A DNA stretch of 64,000 nucleotides from Eubacterium sp. 1001713B170207_170306_E7 (GCF_015547515.1 NZ_JADMVE010000008.1:62001-126000), one strand, 5' to 3'; positions 1 through 6,870 are shown, counted from the first letter of the stretch. Made by a program: numbers and translations. The notes: a model not told the origin generated them from the sequence alone.

Positions 1-112
1 CAATTCGGTTGGAATTATAGGCCATTTTAATTTGTGTATGGTGGTAGATACCATCAGACAATTTTGCTTTCTTCCCGCTTATAAAACGACTGTGTAATGC
101 GTCTATTTTCAT
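1..112 (-). CDS. Fic/DOC family protein, N-terminal fragment (cut by window edge)
   Basis: Only the first 37 codons are in the window. The start ATG at 112-110 follows an AGGAG ribosome site at 117-122. The visible protein begins MKIDALHSRF and contains the stretch MAYNSNRI, which matches the conserved segment just before the inhibitory/active-site region of Fic proteins (usual form AYNSNRIEG). Fic proteins transfer AMP or other nucleotides onto target hydroxyls, but the catalytic HPFx(D/E)GN motif would lie outside the window, so activity cannot be judged. A TATAAT box sits upstream on the same strand (about 137-142). The gene appears to be native chromosome beyond the integrated elements. 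Assignment rests on a short match. Confidence 0.55.
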   Translation of the reverse strand, partial: MKIDALHSRFISGKKAKLSDGIYHHTQIKMAYNSNRI

Positions 113-183
113 AACAAACTCCTGTCTATAATGATCTATTATAACATTTTCCCCAGACTAAAGGAAATTATAGAACGACAAAA

Positions 184-254
184 AGAGACCCTGAATTTTA
201 AGTTCAGGGCCTGCTTCATAAACCGCGGTGCTGCAATACAGGGTCTTTTATTTT
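184..254 (-). terminator. Rho-independent terminator-like hairpin
   Basis: Complementary arms AGACCCTG and CAGGGTCT flank an inner CCTGAA/TTCAGG hairpin, with T-rich sequence on both outer sides. It could end transcription from either strand. It lies upstream of the Fic start and would shield it from transcription arriving from the right. Confidence 0.5.
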
Positions 255-740
255 TAACTTTTATAACCGTTGCCACCCTTTTGCCAAATCCCAATGGGCC
301 CTCTTAGTAGTCAGCCGGCGGCTCCGGCTTTTGTTTTCCCCTTAACCAGCGTACCGGGGTATTTTTCAAGCGCGCGCTTTTCTCAAAAAATACACGGTCT
401 GTGTTCCTGTTTCAAAGGGGATTGCGGGCGCCGGTTCTTAAATGAACCGACATTTTAATGTGTAAATCACTGGGAAACAACGGCTTCAGATCGCTGCCTT
501 TTAACACCATTCTTTTTTCCATCGTTTTAACGGGATTGGCTGAAATCAGCGTTTTCGTTTTGGGATTGGGTTATTGAGTCTGGCGTTTTGGGGCTGGGAT
601 GTCTGATTGGTTATTTCTTGATTGATCTGCTTTAATCATACCGCACCGGTTCTTTGCTGGCAAGTTCATTAAGAGTGTAATTTTGATGGTAGGCGATGTA
701 TGGTCGGACAGATATTTATTAGAAAAAATCTTAGAAAAAT
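255..740. other. Intergenic region with no supported gene
   Basis: About 490 bases without a convincing reading frame. On the minus strand a short in-frame stretch (about 313-371, ending KTKAGAAG-stop) looks coding-like but has no start or ribosome site, so it may be the tail of a decayed gene. Nothing resembling an integrase C-terminus was found next to the left attachment repeat. Confidence 0.4.
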
Positions 741-775
741 GCGAAATAAAAAAACGGCTGATTAAGCCGTATGAC
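741..775 (-). terminator. Native terminator of the tRNA-Val transcription unit (displaced copy)
   Basis: ACGGCT-GATTA-AGCCGT forms a hairpin followed on the minus strand by seven T residues. It sits directly after the displaced 3' end of the tRNA gene at 785-822. The same hairpin is repeated almost exactly at 44136-44162 beside the intact tRNA. I read this copy as the original chromosomal terminator, pushed 43 kb from its gene by the two insertions. Confidence 0.6.
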
Positions 776-784
776 GTCATATAA

Positions 785-822
785 TGGTGATCCCGATTGG
801 GCTTGAACCAACGACCTCTACC
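785..822 (-). repeat. Left attachment site (att core copy 1)
   Basis: 38-bp perfect copy of the 3' end of tRNA-Val(GAC), including the encoded CCA, T arm and half of the anticodon stem. Identical copies lie at 8147-8184 and 44176-44213. It marks the left boundary of the integrated array. Confidence 0.85.
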
Positions 823-993
823 AAATAGCCGGAGGTTTTATTTTAGGCGTTTTATTGTTATTTAGCGATTTTCAAAACACACTACAAGCACCTATAAGCA
901 CAGATTAGCGTTAAAAATGGCGAAAAAACATGCCTTTCCTTACACAAACATTTTATAACCAAAAACTATAATTCATTGTTTCATTTCATTAGC

Positions 994-1115
994 TTGCACA
1001 AAATTTGTAGATATGCTATAATTTGAATATAAAGATGGTACCGTCAGGAGCGACAGGTGCCCGGATTAGTTATTCTTTACGAAAACCGCTGTTTCCTAGG
1101 CTAGCGGTTTTTTTT
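994..1115 (+). ncRNA. Small RNA converging on a hydrophobic-peptide gene (candidate RNA antitoxin)
   Basis: A near-consensus promoter (TTGCAC at 994-999, 17-bp spacer, extended -10 TGCTATAAT ending 1022) would start a transcript near 1029. It would end at the hairpin AAACCGCT/AGCGGTTT with a T run at 1083-1115, giving about 85 nt. No ribosome site or reading frame is evident. The terminator hairpin is shared with the 3' end of the peptide gene on the opposite strand, as in Fst/RNAII and TxpA/RatA type I toxin-antitoxin loci. Both transcripts carry GGTACCG(T)CAGGAG near their 5' ends. Confidence 0.5.
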
Positions 1116-1229
1116 ATTTCCCTTACTTCTTTTCATCCGCCGATTCAATCGAATTGATAAATACACACTAATGCATATTCCAACAATTTCAATTAAAACC
1201 TCTGGTGGAATGTAAATTGTAATCTCCAT
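1101..1229 (-). CDS. Small hydrophobic peptide, type I toxin-like (42 aa)
   Basis: The gene starts with ATG at 1229, four bases after a GGGAG ribosome site, and stops inside the shared terminator at 1101-1103. The peptide starts MEITIYIPPEVL, has one hydrophobic segment (about residues 11-27, with two prolines before it) and ends in a strongly basic tail (RRMKRSKGNKKNR). That layout is typical of membrane-acting type I toxins of the Fst/TxpA/BsrG kind; I do not recognise a specific family. Its promoter (TATAAT at 1302-1297, ATGACA at 1325-1320) leaves a leader of about 60 nt in which the sequence GGTACCGCAGGAGG could fold back or pair with the converging RNA. The role is inferred from layout only. 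Confidence 0.55.
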   Translation of the reverse strand: MEITIYIPPEVLIEIVGICISVYLSIRLNRRMKRSKGNKKNR

Positions 1230-1356
1230 AAAGGCTCCCTTCTAGGGGCGCCGCCGCTATTTTACCTGACGGGATACCTCCTGCGGTACCAAAGTTATTA
1301 TACCATGCCCTATCATAAATGTCATTAATATTATAAATAATATCTTTTTATCACAC

Positions 1357-1474
1357 TTGACATTATAATAAAATAGTATATAATAATAATGGGGAAGTAT
1401 GTCTATATAAATATAGACCACTCATAGCCCTTAAAAGGATCAATTGCTTCGCGATTGTCCTATTTTTATTTTTT
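1357..1474 (+). ncRNA. Candidate ~80-nt small RNA with own promoter and terminator
   Basis: Promoter TTGACA (1357-1362), 16-bp spacer, TATAAT (1379-1384). The predicted transcript holds a perfect 8-bp hairpin (GTCTATAT/ATATAGAC, 1401-1418). It ends in an AGGA-CAAT/ATTG-TCCT hairpin (1436-1461) followed by a long T-rich run. No reading frame is present. It points away from the peptide locus and towards the possible structured region at 1480-1700. Function unknown. Confidence 0.45.
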
Positions 1475-1479
1475 GATCA

Positions 1480-1743
1480 AATTGCAAGGCGGGGACGCTG
1501 TGCTCCCCGCCGCACTACTTCTCAATTAAACGGTGCTGCGCTATGCCCCTAGCTATTTTGGTTGAGATTTTCGCTTTGCTCAAATCTCCTATGAAATGGG
1601 GCGCTCCTGCCACCCCCATGAAACCAACGTTCGTTGGTTTTCCCCCGGCCATGCCTGTGCTTCGGTCGAAGTCCGCTCCTTCACCCTACGGGTTCAGTCG
1701 CCAAGCTTCGATCCGATGCTCGGCAGATTATCTATCTTCCAAC
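1480..1743. other. Hairpin-rich noncoding region of the mobilizable element
   Basis: Several short inverted repeats occur in close succession: GGCGGGGA/TCCCCGCC (about 1490-1513), GAGATTT/AAATCTC, GGGG/CCCC and AACCAACG/CGTTGGTT (about 1621-1640). No supported gene is present; the frames that remain open have no ribosome sites. Such a cluster could be a single-strand initiation site or a second transfer-origin region, but I cannot distinguish these. Confidence 0.35.
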
Positions 1744-1968
1744 TCATGGACCATAATCCCGCCGCATTTCTTCTTTAATCCTCTCTGCCGTATGAGTCCT
1801 TCCCGCTTCAACATCTGCCATTCCCTTGGCAATTTCGGCCTCAAATTCTTCTTTTGTCAATGAATCATAGGAAAGCAGAACGCTTTTTGTTAATTTCATT
1901 TCAAAAGGAATCCCTCTTTGAAGAGCGACCTGTTTTAAACGGATATAAATATTTGATGTTCTAGCCAT
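1744..1968 (-). pseudogene. RelB/DinJ-family antitoxin with internal deletion, no partner toxin
   Basis: Start ATG at 1968 follows GGAGGTG. The 74-residue product begins MARTSNIYIRL, the conserved first strand of RelB/DinJ antitoxins, and then jumps straight to KQVALQRGIPFEMKL. That segment normally comes about 30 residues later, after the two helices of the ribbon-helix-helix DNA-binding fold. The C-terminal toxin-binding part (about residues 27-74) remains. The reading frame is kept across the deletion. No RelE/YafQ-like toxin lies downstream: the next 250 bases on this strand have no gene. It is either a relic or a trans-acting antitoxin fragment; the first seems more likely. Confidence 0.6.
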
Positions 1969-2084
1969 TGCTATCACCTCCAATTACAATATACGCGTTT
2001 GTATCGCGAATCGTAATCATAATTTTGAGCTATGCTAAAATCAATAAATTTCGATGCAAATTTCTGTCCGGTGCTGACTATTTT

Positions 2085-2531
2085 TTATTTTCTTCTATAT
2101 TCTGGTATCTTTCTTAATAATACCATCAAATCCAGTGCCTTTTTTTGACCATCTTCATTCAAATCTGACATAAAATTGAGTATATTCAAATAGTTATCTG
2201 ACCCTCTTGCTGGCATCTTTAGCTCTACATAATCATATTTAGAATCCGAATCATTAAAATAATCATATTCAAATCCCTTCAAGCTAAGCTGTTCATGGAC
2301 TATTTCAGCATCTTTAAATGCCTTTACTAATTCAACATCCTTAGACATCAAAAGATTTAAATCTACTCCAAATATTTCAGAAATGTCAATCATTACTTTA
2401 AAAGTCGGTGATCGAATTCCTTTTTCATAAGCACTTATCGTTGCCTGAACCAGACCTAACTTTTCGGCAAATTCTTTTTGAGTTAAACCTTCTTTTTTTC
2501 TTATTTCTTTTATAAATTCTCCAATATTCAT
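2085..2531 (-). CDS. XRE-family transcriptional regulator (element repressor)
   Basis: Start chosen at ATG 2531, eight bases after AAGGAG; the upstream in-frame start lacks a ribosome site. The 148-residue protein has an N-terminal XRE helix-turn-helix (residues 1-60, with QKEFAEKLGL and ATISAYEKG) and a C-terminal half of unknown fold. It is divergent from the gene at 2714 and from the operators at 2635-2690, the usual layout of a repressor that controls excision or mobilization genes and itself. Control of those operators is inferred from position. Confidence 0.7.
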   Translation of the reverse strand: MNIGEFIKEIRKKEGLTQKEFAEKLGLVQATISAYEKGIRSPTFKVMIDISEIFGVDLNLLMSKDVELVKAFKDAEIVHEQLSLKGFEYDYFNDSDSKYDYVELKMPARGSDNYLNILNFMSDLNEDGQKKALDLMVLLRKIPEYRRK

Positions 2532-2627
2532 AACAATATCTCCTTCTAAGTACAATAACATGCAATTTTAAAAAAAACAATATAAAAATATTTGATTAAA
2601 TTACGATTTGATTCTCTTTAACACATG

Positions 2628-2690
2628 TTGACAAACAACTTTTTATGTTGTATTATATCAAAAAACAACTATAGTTGTTTTTTTGATATA
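2628..2690 (+). promoter_or_regulatory. Promoter with palindromic operators
   Basis: TTGACA (2628-2633), 17-bp spacer and TATTAT (2651-2656) form the promoter for the rightward genes. The spacer contains the half-sites ACAAC and GTTGT. Just after the -10 lies the perfect palindrome ACAACTATAGTTGT (2665-2678) inside a longer near-perfect inverted repeat reaching 2652-2690. Both sites share the ACAAC/GTTGT arms, as expected for a dimeric repressor binding twice. The XRE protein next door is the obvious candidate. Confidence 0.65.
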
Positions 2691-2713
2691 ACGTCACACC
2701 AAAAGGAGTTATT

Positions 2714-2983
2714 ATGCAAAAAATGTACAAAAAATACCAAGACCAAATTCAAAAAAGCCTAGAAAAAGCCGAAAAGATCGAGCAGGAAATGGATCGTTAC
2801 ATTGCAATGGGAATGACGGCAGAATCCGCCTTTAATCTGGAGAAAAATTCAAACGATGATCTAGAAAAAATACTGGGAGCGATCATTGTGTTTTTCAAGG
2901 ATAATAGCCTGCAAATCGCTCAAAAAGATGGCGAATGCACCATCATTAAAAAGACTGCCGTACCGTCCGCAGCACAAGATTAA
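2714..2983 (+). CDS. Small protein of unknown function, first gene of the mobilization unit
   Basis: 89 residues, preceded by AAAAGGAG and driven by the operator-bearing promoter upstream. Residues 1-35 are strongly charged and likely helical (KYQDQIQKSLEKAEKIEQEM); the rest has a short hydrophobic patch (ILGAIIVFF) but no clear membrane span. Its position between the repressor and mobC suggests a regulatory or mobilization-accessory role, but I do not recognise the family. Confidence 0.6.
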   Translation: MQKMYKKYQDQIQKSLEKAEKIEQEMDRYIAMGMTAESAFNLEKNSNDDLEKILGAIIVFFKDNSLQIAQKDGECTIIKKTAVPSAAQD

Positions 2984-2995
2984 CACCTCTTTGCT

Positions 2996-3200
2996 ATCCC
3001 CCTTTTTTTCTTTTTGATCAAACATGCCCAGCATGTTTAATCAAAAATCCGTCCGTCTGCTAAATGGCGGCGGGGGATAGGCAAGCTTAGTGTTTGGATA
3101 GCCATTCTGGCTACCAACACCGCTTGCGAGGGGACTCTGTCCCCTTCGATCCCCTTGAGTTTAGCGTTAAAATTTAATATTAAATTGGGAAGGTTCCATA
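2996..3200. other. Candidate origin of transfer (oriT)
   Basis: This noncoding stretch directly precedes mobC and the relaxase gene, the usual place of oriT. It holds a perfect-arm hairpin around 3014-3046 (TTGAT-AAACATG/CATGTTT-ATCAA). A long inverted repeat at about 3080-3132 has GCAAGC/GCTTGC outside and GTGTT-GG-TAGCC/GGCTACCAACAC inside, with small bulges. It is followed by GAGGGGACTCTGTCCCC at about 3127-3144. MOBP-type relaxases bind an inverted repeat beside the nick, so the second repeat is the best candidate. The nick position cannot be read from sequence alone. Confidence 0.5.
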
Positions 3201-3215
3201 AACGGAGGTGAAATC

Positions 3216-3539
3216 ATGGCACGGACAAGGCGGCGAAAAAATCAAATACTATTTCGCTTGAACGATCAAGAAAAAAAGATTTTTTTAGGCAGAGTAAAAC
3301 GTTCAGAATTAACCCAACAGGAGTATATCCGCCGAGCGGTTTTGAATAAAAAAATAAATGTTTTTGAAGGACTTTCTGAAGTGATTTTGCAGCAAAAACG
3401 TATCGGCAACAATCTAAACCAGCTCGCCTATAACAGCAACGTTGGACTTCCAGTTGACAGGGCAGCGCTTGAGGCATTACAGAAAGAGGAGAAACAGGTA
3501 TGGCAATTATTAAAGCAGTTGCAAGTCACGGAGGCCTGA
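3216..3539 (+). CDS. mobC: MobC-family relaxosome protein
   Basis: 107 residues after a clear CGGAGGTG ribosome site. The N-terminus is basic and ribbon-helix-helix-like (ILFRLNDQEKKIF), and the C-terminal part (about residues 55-100) has the MobC signature region with QKRIGNNLNQLAYNSN. MobC proteins bind oriT and help the relaxase melt the nick region. It overlaps the relaxase start by 40 bases, so the two are probably translationally coupled. Identification is firm at family level. Confidence 0.85.
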   Translation: MARTRRRKNQILFRLNDQEKKIFLGRVKRSELTQQEYIRRAVLNKKINVFEGLSEVILQQKRIGNNLNQLAYNSNVGLPVDRAALEALQKEEKQVWQLLKQLQVTEA

Positions 3540-4618
3540 ATCAAATGGTGGATTATGTCCTCCAAGATGAAAAAATAAAAGGAAAATATGTCTCTGGTAT
3601 TAATTGTAACCCAGCAACCGCAGCGGAAGAAATGCAGGTGACAAAAAAATACTATCACAAAGAAAACGGCGTCCAGTATTACCATTATATTCAATCTTTC
3701 CCAGTAGACGAAAGGATCACACCGTGGAAAGCCAACCAGATTGCCAGAGAACTGGCTGAACATATTTTTCGAGGGTATGAAATTTTAATTGCAACCCATG
3801 CCGATCAGGCGCATCTTCACAGCCATATTCTTGTGAATTCTGTCAGCCTGGAAACGGGACTAAAGTTACAGTTTGGCCCGCCGGATTTAAAGAACATGAA
3901 AGCGACAAGTGATCAGCTCTGCCTTGAAAATGGCCTCAGCATTTGTGAAAAAAACGAGGCGGTGACCACCTATCGGCTGTCAAAGTATAAACAGCTTGAA
4001 AAAGCTGATGCAGGAAAAGGAAAAAGCTACCTGATGGACTGCGCTAACACTGTGATGAACGCATTGGAAACGGCAGCGACCCGGGAAGAATTCATGAACC
4101 TGATGCTGCACGCCGGATATGAAACCCTCTGGAAAGACACCCGCAAAGCCATCACTTTTATCTGTCCAAACGGAAAGAAGGTGCGCAACACCAATTTAGA
4201 AAAAACTTTTAAACTGCCTGTAGGAAAGGAGGCGATGGAACATGCAATTCAAACGAACGCCGAACAGCATCGGCAGCTCGCCCGTGCCTTTATCATTGAA
4301 CCAGCTGCTGGAGCAGGCCAAACAGACCATCGAGCGTCTAGCATCGGAGAATCAGGAGCTGAAGCAAGAGAATCAACAATTGATTTCGACAAATTCAAAA
4401 CTGAACTCGGAGATCTGCGAGCGGAATCAGATAATCGGCGAACAAAAACAGCTGTTACAAGAACAGAACTTGCAGCTGGTCGAAGACGGGAAACTGATCG
4501 ACGAACTGAAGCCCCTGGCCTTGAGCGTGTCGGGTATGGAGGCGAAGATCGAGAAAGAGAAGAAGTCGCGGATGAGTGCCATCAAGAGAGCGGAATCAGC
4601 CGAGGCTTCTCTCGATGA
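3500..4618 (+). CDS. MobA/MOBP-type relaxase
   Basis: 372 residues. The N-terminal relaxase domain (about 1-220) has the metal-binding histidine cluster THADQAHLHSH at residues 99-109 and tyrosines near the N-terminus (Y19, Y30) that could act in strand transfer. The protein would nick oriT and lead the single strand into a recipient. It is shorter than relaxases with primase or helicase extensions. The last 125 codons (4242-4618) are overlapped in another frame by the next gene and encode a charged, low-complexity tail (many R, E and T), so the tail's sequence may be constrained mainly by that other frame. Confidence 0.85.
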   Translation: MAIIKAVASHGGLNQMVDYVLQDEKIKGKYVSGINCNPATAAEEMQVTKKYYHKENGVQYYHYIQSFPVDERITPWKANQIARELAEHIFRGYEILIATHADQAHLHSHILVNSVSLETGLKLQFGPPDLKNMKATSDQLCLENGLSICEKNEAVTTYRLSKYKQLEKADAGKGKSYLMDCANTVMNALETAATREEFMNLMLHAGYETLWKDTRKAITFICPNGKKVRNTNLEKTFKLPVGKEAMEHAIQTNAEQHRQLARAFIIEPAAGAGQTDHRASSIGESGAEARESTIDFDKFKTELGDLRAESDNRRTKTAVTRTELAAGRRRETDRRTEAPGLERVGYGGEDREREEVADECHQESGISRGFSR

Positions 4619-5237
4619 AAGCCGGCGCATTACACTGAAAAAACAGAAAGAGGCCGAGGAAGAAAGGAAAAAAGCCCAAAGAGAAGCGGAAAGCTATCAA
4701 AAGGCCCAGAAACTTTTAACGAGCGGCTTTTCAGCAGCGGCCATCATCTGCGCGGTCTGGGTGATTCGTGAGCTGTCCCAAAATAGGAGTGTTCTGGCCG
4801 AAATGGGCGGGTGGTTCGTCAGCCGCTGGGAAAATATCCTGTGGATCCTGGCCACAGTAAAATCTTTTTTCTTTATCGTCAAAAATGGTTTAGTGCAGCA
4901 CATAAATGACCGGGCAGCTGCTTTATTGACGATTTGCGTCTTTCTCCTGATATTGGGATTGTTGCTGTTTTTGGCGATTATTGGCATTAAAAAAGGGCTT
5001 GAAACCATCCGGACCCTTTTGGGCTGCTATGACGAAAACGGTGGTTTGAAAGCGGTTTTAAGCGTGGCTTTCAGCCTTGCAGCATTACTTATCTGTATTT
5101 ATCTGCCCGAAACCGTCCGCATGAAGCTTCCCGTCAATATCTTTACCGTCTGGCTTATTTTGTCTCTGATATCAACCGTTTTGGTCAATTTAAAAGAAAT
5201 CATGAAAGCCTGGAAGGGCGATAGGAGATACTATTAG
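4242..5237 (+). CDS. Coiled-coil membrane protein overlapping the relaxase gene (MobB-like position)
   Basis: 331 residues, start ATG 4242 after AAAGGAGG. Residues 15-150 form a long charged coiled coil (ENQELKQENQQL and similar heptads). The rest has about five hydrophobic segments (approx. 158-175, 195-212, 225-248, 268-287, 297-316). It overlaps the relaxase gene by 377 bases in another frame. In ColE1-type and RSF1010-type plasmids mobB likewise sits inside mobA and encodes a membrane protein that helps the relaxosome meet the transfer apparatus. The comparison is by architecture only, not sequence. Confidence 0.7.
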   Translation: MQFKRTPNSIGSSPVPLSLNQLLEQAKQTIERLASENQELKQENQQLISTNSKLNSEICERNQIIGEQKQLLQEQNLQLVEDGKLIDELKPLALSVSGMEAKIEKEKKSRMSAIKRAESAEASLDESRRITLKKQKEAEEERKKAQREAESYQKAQKLLTSGFSAAAIICAVWVIRELSQNRSVLAEMGGWFVSRWENILWILATVKSFFFIVKNGLVQHINDRAAALLTICVFLLILGLLLFLAIIGIKKGLETIRTLLGCYDENGGLKAVLSVAFSLAALLICIYLPETVRMKLPVNIFTVWLILSLISTVLVNLKEIMKAWKGDRRYY

Positions 5238-6242
5238 ATGAAAAATGAAGTTTTACCCCCAAAGAGCAGCGATTTGATGCAGACCATTTTATCTTATGTA
5301 TGGAATGATGCCGACTTGTTTAAAAGCACATTTAAAACGCCAGAACCGGCCATTGAACATGTGCTTTATGATGGGGTAACCGTTCTTGGCGGCGCGCCTA
5401 AATCTGGGAAAAGCATCCTTGTTGAGCAGATGGCCTATGCCATCGCAACCGGAACAGACTTGTTTGGCTGCCGTGCCCGGCAGAAGGAAGTGCTCTATCT
5501 GAATCTTGAGAGTGACCCAGCCAATGCGCTTGGCCGCCGGAAAGCCATGCAGCTGCCAGAGACCGGACATATCAATTATTATTTTAACAATGATGTGGAT
5601 CTCAATTCCATCGGCAGCGTAGCCGAAAAAGCGGCTGCCAAAGACCTTGGCCTTATTATCATTGACACCCTCCAGAAAGTGCGGGGCTGCAATAAATCTG
5701 CCGATGAGTATTCGTACCAGGATGCCGTCCGGGACATTGATATTCTTCAACATATCTCTAAAAATATCAATGTGCCCATTCTGGTTGTCCATCATACGAA
5801 AAAGGACAGCAACGATCTTTTAGGCAGCCAGGGAATTTTTGCCACAGTCTCCAGCAAGCTGATCATGCTCAAGGAAGAAACGGCGAAAACAGGGCAGCTT
5901 TCCATTGTATCACGCTTTCACCCGTCCCATGTGATTGATCTAAAATTCAACGAAAATCCGCTCAGATGGGAATTGGATGAAGAAGATCACGGAGAGATTA
6001 CCATTGATCCGATTATCTCAGCGATCATGGCTTTTTTAGCAAAACAGAAAAAGAAAGCTTGGGAAGGTTCCATGAATGAGTTATGGCAAGCCGCAGGACT
6101 AGCATCTTATGCTGCTGACCCAACAAGATTGAGTCGTCATTTATCCAATCATCTAGAGGACTTCGACCGCAACGGAATCATAATAAAGAAAAAGAGAACA
6201 AAAAACAAACGTCTTATTAGTCTTATGTGGAAAAACTTTTAA
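5238..6242 (+). CDS. RepA-like AAA/RecA-fold ATPase
   Basis: 334 residues, starting at the base after the previous stop. Walker A is GGAPKSGKS (residues 51-59), Walker B LGLIIIDTL (137-145), and VPILVVHHTKKD follows as the sensor-like strand of the RepA/AAA_25 hexameric helicase family. The C-terminal ~80 residues look like a winged-helix DNA-binding module. Proteins of this type act as replicative helicases or initiators of plasmids and mobile elements. The iteron-like repeats directly downstream fit a replication module that would let the excised circle replicate. The helicase role is inferred. Confidence 0.75.
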   Translation: MKNEVLPPKSSDLMQTILSYVWNDADLFKSTFKTPEPAIEHVLYDGVTVLGGAPKSGKSILVEQMAYAIATGTDLFGCRARQKEVLYLNLESDPANALGRRKAMQLPETGHINYYFNNDVDLNSIGSVAEKAAAKDLGLIIIDTLQKVRGCNKSADEYSYQDAVRDIDILQHISKNINVPILVVHHTKKDSNDLLGSQGIFATVSSKLIMLKEETAKTGQLSIVSRFHPSHVIDLKFNENPLRWELDEEDHGEITIDPIISAIMAFLAKQKKKAWEGSMNELWQAAGLASYAADPTRLSRHLSNHLEDFDRNGIIIKKKRTKNKRLISLMWKNF

Positions 6243-6254
6243 AACATGCAGTTA

Positions 6255-6399
6255 TAGCGTCACCTTTATAGGATGCTGATTCTAGCGTCACCAGCGTCAC
6301 CCCTGCTGTCAAAACCGCTAAAAACCTGACTTTCAAGGGTGACGCTAGAGGTGACGCTAAGGGTGACGCTAGCCTAAAAGGTGTAGCTACAGCGTCATC
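6255..6399. repeat. Iteron-like repeat cluster (candidate replication origin)
   Basis: TAGCGTCACC occurs at 6255-6264 and 6283-6292, with AGCGTCACC at 6293-6301. The reverse complement GGTGACGCTA occurs at 6338-6347, 6350-6359 and 6362-6371, spaced exactly 12 bp, and a variant AGCGTCATC lies at 6391-6399. The two groups face each other across about 36 bases. There is no gene here. Such arrays serve as initiator binding sites at origins; the ATPase gene ends just upstream. Confidence 0.65.
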
Positions 6400-6442
6400 T
6401 TAAAAAGTTAAAAACTTTAATTTTAAAAAAGGAGTCCTACAA

Positions 6443-6616
6443 ATGAAGAAAAAACATCATCACTACTTGACCATTAAAAATATTGAAGTGGCAGAGCTTT
6501 ATAAACAGTATCTGGCTGATTTCAAAGATGAAGATATCACGTTTAAAGAATACCTTGCAGCACTATACGTTCATATTCTCGAAAACATCTGTATACTGCT
6601 TGGAACAATAAAATGA
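6443..6616 (+). CDS. Small protein of unknown function (57 aa)
   Basis: Starts with ATG 6443 after AAAAAAGGAG and stops at TGA 6614-6616, overlapping the start region of the next gene. The product begins MKKKHHHYLTIKN, is acidic in the middle (DFKDEDITFKEY) and ends in a hydrophobic helix. It has no known motif. Its place between the origin-like repeats and the excisionase gene suggests a recombination or replication accessory role. Confidence 0.55.
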   Translation: MKKKHHHYLTIKNIEVAELYKQYLADFKDEDITFKEYLAALYVHILENICILLGTIK

Positions 6617-6636
6617 TTAATAACTGGAGGTTTAAA

Positions 6637-6870
6637 ATGATCAACTCAATGTCTGGATTTACAATTATCACACCAAAAGAAGCAGCACAGGAGCTAAGAA
6701 TCAGTATAAGAAAAATGTATGAAATAATAAAAACTGATCCCGAATTTCCCGCAGTTCCCAACGGCCGAAAATGGCTTATCATTAAGGATGAAATACCGGA
6801 ATGGTTAGAGAAAAAGCTGATTGCCAGATCAAATGCACTTGTAAGCGACCAAAAGACAATGCTAAAATAA
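6637..6870 (+). CDS. Excisionase-like helix-turn-helix protein
   Basis: Start placed at ATG 6637 after GGAGG; an upstream in-frame ATG at 6613 lacks a ribosome site. The 77-residue protein matches the HTH_17/MerR-like excisionase fold: TPKEAAQELRIS forms the first helices and NGRKWLIIKDEIPEWLEKK the wing and end. Such proteins bend DNA at att sites and steer the integrase towards excision. It lies 40 bases upstream of the integrase, a standard xis-int pair. Confidence 0.75.
   Translation: MINSMSGFTIITPKEAAQELRISIRKMYEIIKTDPEFPAVPNGRKWLIIKDEIPEWLEKKLIARSNALVSDQKTMLK

Noticed and set aside
270-458. 62-residue rightward frame near the left edge
   Set aside because: No ribosome site and irregular composition; the region looks like intergenic DNA or decayed sequence.
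741-784. Remnant of a third integrated element left of the first att core, suggested by its near-identity to the prophage's right end
   Set aside because: The shared sequence is better explained as the tRNA terminator: it lies on the tRNA's strand with a T run, and no integrase remnant precedes it.
1543-1863. 106-residue rightward frame in the mobilizable element
   Set aside because: No ribosome site, overlaps the RelB relic and a hairpin-rich noncoding region, and the protein resembles nothing.
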